DNA of 64,000 bases from the NCBI GenBank assembly GCA_900768435.1, contig CAAGCW010000011.1, forward strand, positions 21,924-85,923, given 5' to 3'. The notes under the pieces were generated by a model. The model worked only from the letters and a program-made list of their open reading frames with translations. It had not been told where the DNA came from and did no database searches. Positions 24,899 through 32,911 of the stretch are shown here, in pieces; position 1 is the stretch's first letter, and every line of letters starts with the position of its first letter. Source of the stretch: an uncultured Collinsella sp. (GTDB lineage: Bacteria > Actinomycetota > Coriobacteriia > Coriobacteriales > Coriobacteriaceae). The translations under genes were made by a program, and so were the position numbers.

Positions 24899-25036
24899 GG
24901 GCGACTCCTCATCTGACGGACGGCGCGCCTGCGGGCAGCGCCATAGTTTGAGCCGTATCAGTATACCGAGCCGCGCGGACACCGACGCAAATCACACCAC
25001 GACTCCGTGCGCCACCGTCAGGCCCGCCCAGCGGAT

Positions 25037-25069
25037 TTGGCGCAATGGGGTCAGGTTACTTTGCACCAA
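25037..25069. repeat. Palindromic repeat, second copy of the 12683 element
   Basis: Reverse complement of 12684-12716 with two differences (TTGGCGCAATGGGGTCAGG...). It lies in the 332-nt gap between pcrA and uppP, which otherwise holds only the pcrA leader and the uppP terminator. Confidence 0.85.
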
Positions 25070-25143
25070 TCTATTGGCAATCACGAAACCGCCGATGTCA
25101 TGGCAGCAGCAGCGAGCGGCGGCCGGGGCGAACAAATTGGCAT

Positions 25144-25181
25144 GAAAAGGGAGCGGCATAGACCTTTTGGTCATGCCACCC
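25144..25181 (-). terminator. Probable terminator of uppP
   Basis: Minus-strand hairpin GGCATGACC-AAAA-GGTCTATGCC followed by GCTCCCTTTTC, 50 nt past the uppP stop. The T-run is short. Confidence 0.5.
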
Positions 25182-25230
25182 TCTTTGAATGACAAGTTGT
25201 CGCTCTGGCCGCCGCGCAGCGTCAACCAAG

Positions 25231-26211
25231 TTACAGGCCGAGCATGGGCTCCAGAACGAAGAAGTATGCGAGCACTACGATGCCCAGGATGATGCGGTAG
25301 ACGCCGAAGCACTTGAAGTCGTGACGGCGGACGAAGCCCATAAGCCACTTGATGGCGATGAGCGAAACCACAAAGGCCACAACGCAGCCCACGCCCAAGA
25401 TGGCGACCTCGTTGGCGCCGAACGTGCCGCCCTTGATGAAGTACTTGACCAGCTTGAGCGCACTCGCGCCAAACATGACAGGGATGGCCAGGAAGAACGT
25501 AAACTTGGACGCCACCGAACGCGTGCAGCCCAAAAGCAGGCCGCCGATGATGGTAGAACCGGAGCGAGACGTACCAGGCACCAGCGAAAGCACCTGGAAG
25601 CAGCCGATACCCAGCGCAGTCTTCCAGCTCAGGTCCTCGAGCGTGGCGATGGAGCCAAAGTCCAGATTCTCGTCATCGTCCTCATCCTCAGCGGTAGCCG
25701 CGGCGGGCGCCGCAAAGTGCGCACCGGCGGGACGTCCACCCGATACCACAGCACGCGAACCAAACGAACCGGCAACGGCCATTTCCTCGCGCTTGCTCGC
25801 GCGCCAGTTCTCGATCACGATAAACAGCACGCCGTACACAATGAGCGCCAGCGCCACGACGGGAGCATTGTAGAAATGCTCCTCCATCCAGTCGTTGAGC
25901 GGCAGGCCGATCGCCGCCGCAGGAATGCAGCCGAGCACAATCTTGCCCCACAGCACCCAGGTGTCGCGACGGCCCTCCTTGCCCTTGCTGGGCGAGAACG
26001 GATTGAGCTCATGGAAGAACAGCACACAGACGGCCAGAATGGCGCCGAGCTGAATCACGACCAGGAACATATTCCAGAACGTCTCGCTCACGTTCATCTT
26101 GACGAACTCGTCCACCAAGATCATGTGACCGGTCGACGAAACAGGCAGCCATTCGGTGATGCCCTCGACCAGGCCCATGAAGGCAGATTTTAGAAGCTCG
26201 ATAATATCCAA
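25231..26211 (-). CDS. uppP: Undecaprenyl-diphosphatase UppP/BacA
   Basis: Membrane phosphatase that recycles undecaprenyl pyrophosphate for cell-wall synthesis; overproduction gives bacitracin resistance. The 326 residues carry LVEGITEWLPVSSTGHMIL at the N-terminus and LVPGTSRSGSTIIGGLLLG, both signature motifs. About 50 residues of acidic, Ala-rich sequence (AEDEDDDENLDF) are inserted between helices near 165-215; the family is usually about 270. I chose TTG 26211 with GAGGGGG five bases upstream; upstream GTG is an alternative. Confidence 0.93.
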   Translation of the reverse strand: MDIIELLKSAFMGLVEGITEWLPVSSTGHMILVDEFVKMNVSETFWNMFLVVIQLGAILAVCVLFFHELNPFSPSKGKEGRRDTWVLWGKIVLGCIPAAAIGLPLNDWMEEHFYNAPVVALALIVYGVLFIVIENWRASKREEMAVAGSFGSRAVVSGGRPAGAHFAAPAAATAEDEDDDENLDFGSIATLEDLSWKTALGIGCFQVLSLVPGTSRSGSTIIGGLLLGCTRSVASKFTFFLAIPVMFGASALKLVKYFIKGGTFGANEVAILGVGCVVAFVVSLIAIKWLMGFVRRHDFKCFGVYRIILGIVVLAYFFVLEPMLGL

Positions 26212-26459
26212 AGGGACCCCCTCGTTAGACACCCGCCGATATTGTTCTGCGGACGGTGCGGGCGATGTCCCATTATCAACCGTTGGCGGCGCGCCTGCGC
26301 CTACCCTTACCAAAAAACTCGCCCGTTCACAGAATTGCGAGCGGTCAAACCCAAATCCTTGGGTATAACTGCAACAAGATAAAGTGTCCGGCGGCCAACG
26401 CGCCCGCGCCCGCCCGATGCACGAGCCCAGCGCCCGTGCGATAGACCAAGGAGGAAACC

Positions 26460-26897
26460 ATGAACGAGGGCTACACTAAGGTATTTGTTTCACTCGACGG
26501 TACTGAGCAGCAGGATTTTGTGCTCGCACGCGCCATCAAGGTCGCCGCGAACAACGGCGCCAAGCTAATCATCGGCCACGTTATCGATTCCACGGCGCTC
26601 GAGAGCGCCGGTTCCTATCCGGTCGACCTGGTCAACGGCCTAGAGGAGGCATTTAAGAACTCCATTGCCAAGCAGCTCGAGGAGGCCAAGGCCAATCCCG
26701 ACATTCCCGAGGTCGAGGTCATGATTCGCGCCGGCCGTATTCGCGAAACGCTCAAGGACGAGATGCTCGACGTAGTCAAGCCCGACCTGGTGCTCTGCGG
26801 CGCACGCGGCCTGTCCTCGATCAAGTATGCGCTGCTGGGTTCGATTTCGACGTTCCTGCTGCGCAATACGGACTGCGACATTCTGGTCGTGAAGTAG
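26460..26897 (+). CDS. Universal stress protein, UspA family
   Basis: A 145-residue single Usp domain. It has the ATP-binding pattern GARGLSSIKYALLGSISTFLLRNTDCDILVVK near the C-terminus, with G-x2-G-x9-G(S). The start VFVSLDGTEQ is typical. AAGGAGG lies 5-6 nt before the ATG. It is divergent from uppP. The cellular role is unknown beyond a general stress link. Confidence 0.92.
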   Translation: MNEGYTKVFVSLDGTEQQDFVLARAIKVAANNGAKLIIGHVIDSTALESAGSYPVDLVNGLEEAFKNSIAKQLEEAKANPDIPEVEVMIRAGRIRETLKDEMLDVVKPDLVLCGARGLSSIKYALLGSISTFLLRNTDCDILVVK

Positions 26898-26910
26898 GTT
26901 CCTTCCCACC

Positions 26911-27001
26911 GGCGCAAGGCCTGCGGGGTTATCACGCCGACGTCCTCGCCGCTTCGCGGCTGCGGGATGTCGGCTTTGATAACCCCTCCCGGCCTTGCGC
27001 C
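26911..27001. repeat. Long 3' hairpin after uspA
   Basis: Nested stems: GGCGCAAGGCC/GGCCTTGCGCC, GGGGTTATCA/TGATAACCCC and an inner GCCGACG stem ending in GCCGCTTCGCGGC. It starts 14 nt past the uspA stop. No copy was seen elsewhere in the window, but position and size match the hairpins after manA, pcrA, purH and hisF. Confidence 0.8.
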
Positions 27002-27041
27002 TTCGTCACCGTACTTCAGCGAGTTGGCTGGTAAAAGATGG

Positions 27042-27075
27042 CGTGCCGCCCCGTTTGGGGCGGCACGTTTTGTTT
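27042..27075 (+). terminator. Intrinsic terminator after uspA
   Basis: Stem CGTGCCGCCCC-GTTT-GGGGCGGCACG followed by TTTTGTTT on the plus strand. Confidence 0.85.
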
Positions 27076-27117
27076 GAGGCGGCACGCTTTTGTTTGGACG
27101 GGCGTCTGCCGCGTGCG

Positions 27118-28161
27118 TTACTCGAAATACTGGAACTTGTTGGTTGAGAAGGCGAATGTTACGACGAAGCCTTCGCCGGGCTCGGATGCCGCGGTGACGT
27201 CGATGCCCATCTTGGAGCACAGACGCGCCACCAGGTAGAGGCCGATGCCCGTTGCGCGCTTGGTGGTGCGGCCGTTGTCGCCGGTAAAGCCCTTCTCGAA
27301 CACGCGCGGCAGGTCTGCCGCACACACGCCACAGCCGTTGTCCGCGACGGTAAGCTCGATGCGCTCGCTTGCCAGACCCTCGTCCAGCAACGCACCCGAA
27401 AACACGATCTTTGCGCCGTCCTCACGCGCATATTTAATGCTGTTCTGAATGAGCTGGCCCAGAATAAACTCGAGCCACTTCTCGTCGGTAAAGACCTCAA
27501 AGTCGAGGTTCTCGCACACCGGCGCCACGTGTGCCGCGATGAGCTCGCGCGCATTGGCCTTGATTGCACCCGTCACCAGAGCCTTGAGGTTCCAACGTCG
27601 AATCAGATAATCGCGCTCCACAACCTCCGAGCGCGCATAGTAGAGCGCCTGGTCGATATAGCGCTCCACGCGGGCAAGCTCGCGACCGAGGTCATCTACG
27701 CGCGACAGATCATCTTCGCTGCCGTCCAGGTTTTCCAAAATCAGATGAGCTGCCGCCAGAGGCAGCTTGGCCTCGTGGACCCAGCTCTCGATATAGTCGC
27801 GATAGTCATCGGTCTGGCGCCTGCCTTCGGCAACCTCGTCACAAGCGGCTTTGCCCACCCGGCGCAAGACCTCGTACTCGAGCTCGCCCTCGGCATAGGT
27901 CGGACATTGCACCATCTCCTGCACCCATGCGGGACTCTCGAGCTCCTCTGCCGCACGCTCCAGCTGGCGCAGAAAACGACGACGGCGCGCGTACTCGATC
28001 ACGATGCCCAGCATGCCAAAGATAAAGGACACGCCGACCGCCACGACCACGATGGAAACGGGTGCGCCGGCGACCGCCAGCACAAAGCAGCTCAGCAGCA
28101 CGCCGCACGTCCACACGGCGACGGGAAGCAGCGCATCTTTGAAGAATTTGGCGAACGACAT
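27118..28161 (-). CDS. Sensor histidine kinase, intramembrane-sensing (BceS/GraS-like)
   Basis: 347 residues. Two close hydrophobic segments at about 10-56 with almost no extracellular loop, then a short linker. The phosphoacceptor His is in SWVHEAKLPLAAAHLIL, the BceS-type H box. N box LIQNSIKYA and G boxes VADNGCGV and GIGLYLVARL follow. Members of this family sense antimicrobial peptides with an ABC exporter; no BceAB-like pair is nearby. The gene lies 9 nt after its response regulator. Confidence 0.88.
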   Translation of the reverse strand: MSFAKFFKDALLPVAVWTCGVLLSCFVLAVAGAPVSIVVVAVGVSFIFGMLGIVIEYARRRRFLRQLERAAEELESPAWVQEMVQCPTYAEGELEYEVLRRVGKAACDEVAEGRRQTDDYRDYIESWVHEAKLPLAAAHLILENLDGSEDDLSRVDDLGRELARVERYIDQALYYARSEVVERDYLIRRWNLKALVTGAIKANARELIAAHVAPVCENLDFEVFTDEKWLEFILGQLIQNSIKYAREDGAKIVFSGALLDEGLASERIELTVADNGCGVCAADLPRVFEKGFTGDNGRTTKRATGIGLYLVARLCSKMGIDVTAASEPGEGFVVTFAFSTNKFQYFE

Positions 28162-28170
28162 AGCCGGCCC

Positions 28171-28842
28171 CTAGACCGAATAGCCCTGGCCGCGGTGCGT
28201 CGTCAAATACCCCTTGATGCCGATTTTTTCGAGCGTGGTGCGCAGGCGGTTGATGTTGACGGTGAGCGTATTGTCGTCCACGAAGGCGTCGGAGTCCCAC
28301 AGGTCCTGCATGATGGCCGAGCGCGAGACGATCTTGCCCGCACGGCTCAGAAGCAGCGAGAGAATACGCAGCTCGTTTTTGGTGAGCTCGGTACTGGTAC
28401 CGGTCTGCATGTTGGTGACCATGGAGCGAGCGAGATCGAGCTCCAGGCCCTTGTGGACAAGTGTGCTGCGCTCGCCCGCCGCCGCGGTGCGACGCAGCAA
28501 GGCATTGATGCGCGCCACGAGCACGCGCGCGCTATAGGGCTTGGGGACAAAGTCGTCCGCGCCGAGCGTCATGGCCATGACCTCGTCGATCTCGGTCGTG
28601 CGCGACGTGAGGACGATGATGGGAACCTCGGATTCGCGGCGGACTTCGTGGCAGATATGCTGGCCGTCTTTGACGGGAAGCGTCAGGTCGAGCAATACCA
28701 AGTCGGGTGCAGCGGTCAGGATGTCACGCGAGACGTGCTCGAACGATTCGCAGGCCTCGACCTCAAAACCGGCACGGGCAAGGATGTCGGCAAGCTCACG
28801 ACGAATGGGCTCGTCGTCCTCAACGATATAGATTAGCGCCAT
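28171..28842 (-). CDS. OmpR-family response regulator
   Basis: 223 residues: receiver domain with DD near residues 9-10, phosphoacceptor Asp in LVLLDLTLP (near 51) and Lys in PKPYSA; winged-helix DNA-binding domain with LTKNELRILSLLLSRAGKIVSR and THRGQGYSV. Partner of the kinase immediately downstream. A perfect GTTCGCGAAC palindrome lies about 90 nt upstream of its start and may be a control site. Confidence 0.92.
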   Translation of the reverse strand: MALIYIVEDDEPIRRELADILARAGFEVEACESFEHVSRDILTAAPDLVLLDLTLPVKDGQHICHEVRRESEVPIIVLTSRTTEIDEVMAMTLGADDFVPKPYSARVLVARINALLRRTAAAGERSTLVHKGLELDLARSMVTNMQTGTSTELTKNELRILSLLLSRAGKIVSRSAIMQDLWDSDAFVDDNTLTVNINRLRTTLEKIGIKGYLTTHRGQGYSV

Positions 28843-29019
28843 GAATTCCGCTCCCCTCTTGGTTGTCTTGTCCCATTATGACCGCGAAGCCGCAGGCACG
28901 CGTCCCACGCGGCACCAAGGTGACAGAACTGTTCGCGAACGAAAGCGTTTGGCTCGCCCCTCGCTCGCAACGGGCGCGGGGATCAAATGATTATTAAATC
29001 CCCGCCCCAGAAAAATCAT

Positions 29020-29751
29020 TTAGCGGCGGGCGCGGAGCTTTTCGTAGCCGTCGGCGAAGAAGGCGACCGTGGCGGCGTCGGCCTCGGCGGCATCCGTCTC
29101 GGCGGCGGGAACCACGCCGTGCTCGTCGCTCACCAGGAACAGCGCGCCCTTGAGCTGAGCGGGGATGTCTACGCGCGTGACCGGGATGCCCTTGGTCTGG
29201 GCCAGCTGCTCAATAAGGGTCGCCGTGCCGCACAGGCACTCGTCCGCCGGCGCCACAAAGGCCAGCTCACCGTCGTTGACGGCAGCGAGCAGCTCGGGCG
29301 CCACGCCGGTCTCGTCGGCCTCGGAACGGGCCTCGGCAGAGCGGGCACGCAGCGCCTTGGCCGACGTATCGGCTAGCGGCTCGTACTCCCCCACCGTCAT
29401 GGCAGCGTTGCCGTTGACGTCAATCACCAGCATGAGCACGCCATCATGTGCGGTGTAGTCGCCCTCGGCAAGCGACCACTCAACGTGCTGTTTGGCCCAG
29501 CTGAGCATGTTATGGGTAAGCGGCTCGCCCTGCACCAGGCGCTCGGACAGTGCGCGAATGTGGCGGTTGAGCATGGGCACCTTTTTGTTGGACATGCGCC
29601 AACGGCAGACAAGCGCGGGCTTGTCGAGCGTAAACTTCTCGACCGCCTCCTGATTGGCGCAAAAGTCCTCGTACGCACGCTGATCCTCGGCATTGCCAAA
29701 CAGCTCGGCATCATCAATCTGGGGCATGGTCATACCTTTCGTGTTAGTCAT
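29020..29751 (-). CDS. Hypothetical protein
   Basis: 243 residues, soluble, no signal peptide. Visible blocks: FTLDKPALVCRWRMSNKKVPMLNRHIRAL, LTHNMLSWAKQHVEWSLAEGDYTAHDGVLMLVIDVNG and an acidic Ala-rich tail. I do not recognise a family. Possible starts are ATG 29751 (AGAGGA upstream) or ATGs 6 and 8 codons later with AAAGGT. It is downstream of purH on the same strand but separated by a terminator. Confidence 0.7.
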   Translation of the reverse strand: MTNTKGMTMPQIDDAELFGNAEDQRAYEDFCANQEAVEKFTLDKPALVCRWRMSNKKVPMLNRHIRALSERLVQGEPLTHNMLSWAKQHVEWSLAEGDYTAHDGVLMLVIDVNGNAAMTVGEYEPLADTSAKALRARSAEARSEADETGVAPELLAAVNDGELAFVAPADECLCGTATLIEQLAQTKGIPVTRVDIPAQLKGALFLVSDEHGVVPAAETDAAEADAATVAFFADGYEKLRARR

Positions 29752-29767
29752 TCCGTCCTCTTATACC

Positions 29768-29803
29768 AAAAAGACGGCCCTCCAAACGGAGCAGCCGTCT
29801 TTT
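29768..29803. terminator. Bidirectional terminator after purH
   Basis: AAAAGACGGC/GCCGTCTTTT 10-bp stem with a 15-nt loop, T-runs both ways. It ends purH transcripts before the hypothetical gene. A further 10-bp hairpin (TTAATGGGAT/ATCCCATTAA, 29845-29872) precedes it. Confidence 0.8.
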
Positions 29804-29873
29804 GCAGAGATTATTTTGACGATATGGTCAGGCGACCGAACAGTTTAATGGGATAGAGAAACATCCCATTAAG

Positions 29874-29973
29874 GGTTTTCCAAGTGCCCGAGATTGCCCC
29901 GAAAGAGGAGCGCCGCGTACTAAATGTACGCAAGCGACGGTTTGAGGGGCAAGGTCGGGTGCTTGGGAAAGCC
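29874..29973. repeat. Long 3' hairpin after purH (class II, GCGTAC tip)
   Basis: Pairs TTTCCAAGTGC with GTGCTTGGGAAA and ATTGCCCC with GGGGCAA, with a tip GCGTAC-TAAAT-GTACGC. It begins one base past the purH stop. It aligns end to end with 55983-56083, including compensatory base pairs. Confidence 0.85.
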
Positions 29974-29974
29974 T

Positions 29975-31582
29975 CTAGTGCCTAAAATGCCTGGCTCCGG
30001 TGAAGACCATCGCAATACCATGCTCGTTGCAGGCCTGGATGCTCTCGTCGTCGCGCTTGGAGCCGCCGGGCTGGATGATGCAGGTCACGCCATGCTCGGC
30101 AAGCACGTCGACGTTGTCGCGGAACGGGAAGAACGCGTCACTTGCGCAGGCAAAGCCGCCCTTCTCCACGCCCTCGCGCTCGCAGAAGTCCTCGGCACGC
30201 TCGCAGGCCAGCAACGCGGAATCCACGCGGTTAGGCTGACCGGGGCCCATGCCAATGCCGGCCTTACCCTTGGAGACCAGGATGGCGTTGGACTTAACGC
30301 CCTTGCAGACCTTCCATGCAAACTCGAGCTCGGCCATCTCGGCGTCGGTGGGCTTGCGGTCGGTGGGGAACGTAAAGGTCGCGGGGTCCTCGGTCACGTG
30401 GTCGACTTCCTGCACCAGCATGCCGCCGTCGATGGAGCGCAGCTCCACCTGGGCACCGTGGTCCACGCCGCCGGTAGCCAACACGCGCAGGTTGGGGCGC
30501 TTGGCCATGCGCTCGAGCGCCTCGGCGGTATAGCTCGGGGCGATGATGACCTCGACGAACTGCTTGTTCTGGTCGGCGAAATGCTCAACCAGCTCAAAGG
30601 GAACCTCGCGGTTGCAGGCGATGATGCCGCCGAAGGCGCTCTTGGGATCGCAGGCGAAAGCGCGGTCGTAGGCGGCCGTGATGTCCTCGGCAACGGCGGA
30701 ACCGCAGGGGTTCTGATGCTTGAGGATCACGCAGGCCGGCTCGTCGAACTCGCGGACCAGGTTCCAAGCGGCGTCGGCATCCAGATAGTTGTTGTAGCTG
30801 AGCGGCTTGCCCTGGATCTGCTCGGAGCCCACGAGAGGGAACTGAGAGCTCGCGGTGTTCTCGCAGCCCTCGGCAAAGCGATAGACCGTGGCCTTCTGCT
30901 GTGGGTTCTCGCCATAGCGCAGGTCGTCGACCTTTTCCAGCGAGATCTCGAGCTTGGCAGAGGTGTCCGCCACGTCGCTTGCCTGGGCGGCAAGCCAACG
31001 GGAGATAGCCGTGTCGTAGGCGGCGGTAGTCTGGTAGACCTTCACCTGCAGGCGGCGACGGGTGGCAAGCGTGGTGCAGCCGCCAGTCTCGTGCATCTCG
31101 GCCAGGACGGCGTCGTAGTCAGCCGGGTCGGAGATGACGGTAACGCTCGCAGCGTTCTTAGCGGCGGAGCGCAGCATGGAGGGACCGCCGATGTCGATGT
31201 GCTCGATGGCGTCCGCAAAGGTGACCTCGGGGTTGGCGACGGTCTTCTCGAACTCGTACAGGTTGACGACGACCAAGTCGATCAGCTTAATGCCGTGCTG
31301 AGCGGCCTCCTGCATGTGCTGCTCGGAATCGCGGCGGGCCAGCAGCGCGCCGTGAACCTTGGGGTGCAGGGTCTTAACGCGGCCGTCCATCATCTCGGGA
31401 TAGCCCGTGAACTCCTCGATGGGGGTTACGGGAACGCCCGCGTCCTCGATGGCACGAGCCGTGCCGCCCGTAGAGATGATCTCGACGCCAAAGTCATCGA
31501 CCAGCGTCCGTGCGAAATCGACGACACCCGTTTTATCGGTAACCGAGATCAACGCGCGTGCGATCTTCACATCAGATCCCAT
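29975..31582 (-). CDS. purH: Bifunctional AICAR transformylase / IMP cyclohydrolase
   Basis: Last two steps of purine synthesis, AICAR to FAICAR to IMP. The 535 residues start with the cyclohydrolase domain (ISVTDKTGVVDFAR, STGGTARAI, GGRVKTLHPKVHG-type block as DGRVKTLHPKVHG, HIDIGGPSMLRSAAKN) and continue with the transformylase domain (YGENPQQKA, LKHQNPCGSA, ending TGARHFRH). Full length. AGGAGG is five bases before the ATG. Monocistronic, divergent from the acetyltransferase gene. Confidence 0.97.
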   Translation of the reverse strand: MGSDVKIARALISVTDKTGVVDFARTLVDDFGVEIISTGGTARAIEDAGVPVTPIEEFTGYPEMMDGRVKTLHPKVHGALLARRDSEQHMQEAAQHGIKLIDLVVVNLYEFEKTVANPEVTFADAIEHIDIGGPSMLRSAAKNAASVTVISDPADYDAVLAEMHETGGCTTLATRRRLQVKVYQTTAAYDTAISRWLAAQASDVADTSAKLEISLEKVDDLRYGENPQQKATVYRFAEGCENTASSQFPLVGSEQIQGKPLSYNNYLDADAAWNLVREFDEPACVILKHQNPCGSAVAEDITAAYDRAFACDPKSAFGGIIACNREVPFELVEHFADQNKQFVEVIIAPSYTAEALERMAKRPNLRVLATGGVDHGAQVELRSIDGGMLVQEVDHVTEDPATFTFPTDRKPTDAEMAELEFAWKVCKGVKSNAILVSKGKAGIGMGPGQPNRVDSALLACERAEDFCEREGVEKGGFACASDAFFPFRDNVDVLAEHGVTCIIQPGGSKRDDESIQACNEHGIAMVFTGARHFRH

Positions 31583-31859
31583 GCAGTCCTCCTGTCTGGT
31601 ACGCCGCCGTGCTCTGTGAGTCGGTGATACGTCGATCTGCAGCGCTCGCGCAGCGGCATTGAAAATACTGATTCAATGTAGCGCATCGAGCGCATCGATG
31701 CACCCCGCAACGGGCGCATGTGCAGAAAAAGTTTGCGAGCAGAGGGGATGGGCACGGCACCGGGCACGGTGAGTTCATGGAACACAGGGGCACCATAATT
31801 AGATGCCAATAGCGTGGTAGAACTGTGCTCGATATGCATCCGCAAAAGAAAGAGGCACC

Positions 31860-32501
31860 ATGGTCTCGCGGGTTCTCTACCGACCGTTTGATACCGAAGA
31901 CTTCGACGCCATCGCGCTGATTCTGCAGCAGCTTTGGCATAACAATTCGGATAACGATGAGTACAACCGCCTTGAGGCCGCGTGCGACCTCGCCTATTGC
32001 CTTTCGTCGTCGACGTTTTCGCAGGTTGCCGTAATCGACGGTCAGGCGCGTGGCATTTCGCTCGCGCGTGCGGGACAGAGCTCCGGCGCCACCGTTAAGG
32101 AACATTGGATGGATACCGAACGCGCGCTGCTATCGCAGATGCGTGAACTGGAGCCTGATGCCTGCGCCGAGTATCTCTCGTTTGTGCGTGCAACCATCCG
32201 AACCAACAACCGCCTGCTCGAGAGCAGCCCGTTGCCGCACGACAACGAAGTCACGCTGCTCGCCGTCGATCCCGATGTCCACGGCCTGGGCGTTGGCTCG
32301 GTTTTGCTCGATGCCGCGGTCTCGTACCTGTCCTCGCGCGGGGCGACAAGGGCACACTTGTACACCGACTCTAACTGCTCGTGGAAGTTCTACGAGCTGC
32401 ACGGCTTTAAGCGCACGGCCACGCACCGCGCCAACCGCGAAGAGCGTCGTCACGACATGCCGCGTGAAAGCTTTCTCTACGAACTCGACCTAACAGCCTA
32501 G
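31860..32501 (+). CDS. GNAT-family N-acetyltransferase
   Basis: 213 residues; a single GNAT fold. Acetyl-CoA motif A is VDPDVHGLGVGSVLLDAAVSYL near 138-160, and the C-terminal WKFYELHGFKRTATH is motif B. The substrate is unknown. AAAGAGG precedes the ATG. Its stop is followed by a GTCCC palindrome and then copy 2 of the 38-bp unit. Confidence 0.88.
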   Translation: MVSRVLYRPFDTEDFDAIALILQQLWHNNSDNDEYNRLEAACDLAYCLSSSTFSQVAVIDGQARGISLARAGQSSGATVKEHWMDTERALLSQMRELEPDACAEYLSFVRATIRTNNRLLESSPLPHDNEVTLLAVDPDVHGLGVGSVLLDAAVSYLSSRGATRAHLYTDSNCSWKFYELHGFKRTATHRANREERRHDMPRESFLYELDLTA

Positions 32502-32570
32502 CCCAAGCAGCCACACCTAGTCATTTAAGTCTGTCCCCAATGAGTGGCCTAGGGGTTTGTAGGTAGCCCT

Positions 32571-32742
32571 GGTCAAAAAACATCAAATATGAGTACTGTT
32601 ACCTTTTTAGTAGCAGCGATTTGGGACATTTTTGATGCTTGTAGGCATGACGACCAGCTGCATGAGCTGACGTAGCTCCCCAAATGTTCAATAAAATGGA
32701 CTCCTAACGAGAAGTACTCTCATTAGGAGCCCATTTTTTAGT
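32571..32742. repeat. Intergenic unit with 38-bp exact repeat (copy 2)
   Basis: Bases 32584-32621 equal 9702-9739 exactly. Left end GGTCAAAAAA, ten bases, GAGTACTGTTAC; right end is a terminator hairpin with loop AGTAC. The candidate reading frame here is MSTVTFLVAAIWDIF... (28 codons), with no ribosome site. It lies between convergent genes, as copy 1 does. The remaining 170 nt to the DUF2207 stop hold nothing I can name. Confidence 0.75.
32696..32739 (+). terminator. Intrinsic terminator with loop AGTAC
   Basis: 17-position stem with two mismatches (ATGG-CTCCTAA-GAGA), loop AGTAC, then TTTTTT on the plus strand. AGTACTC at the loop is complementary to GAGTACT in the 38-bp block. Confidence 0.85.
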
Positions 32743-32911
32743 ACAAACAAATGTGACAATCTAGGCAGCAGTATTCATATTTGGCATTTTTTGTCCACTG
32801 CCCCTTGCGCGAAGGTCCGCAGCGGAAAGTTTGGCCCGTTTCGATGCCCAAAAATGGGATGAATCTTCCCTGGCAACCGCCCAGAAAGATCCACCCCAAA
32901 GCAAGCGCTCG

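Noticed and set aside
28930..28940. GTTCGCGAAC as a LexA box
   Set aside because: The Gram-positive LexA consensus is GAAC-N4-GTTC; this palindrome has the opposite polarity, so it is kept only as a possible control site.
31567..31845. Minus-strand frame of 92 codons in the purH leader, overlapping the purH start
   Set aside because: Arg/Met/Ser-rich with no motif and out of frame with purH; looks like chance in a G+C-rich leader.
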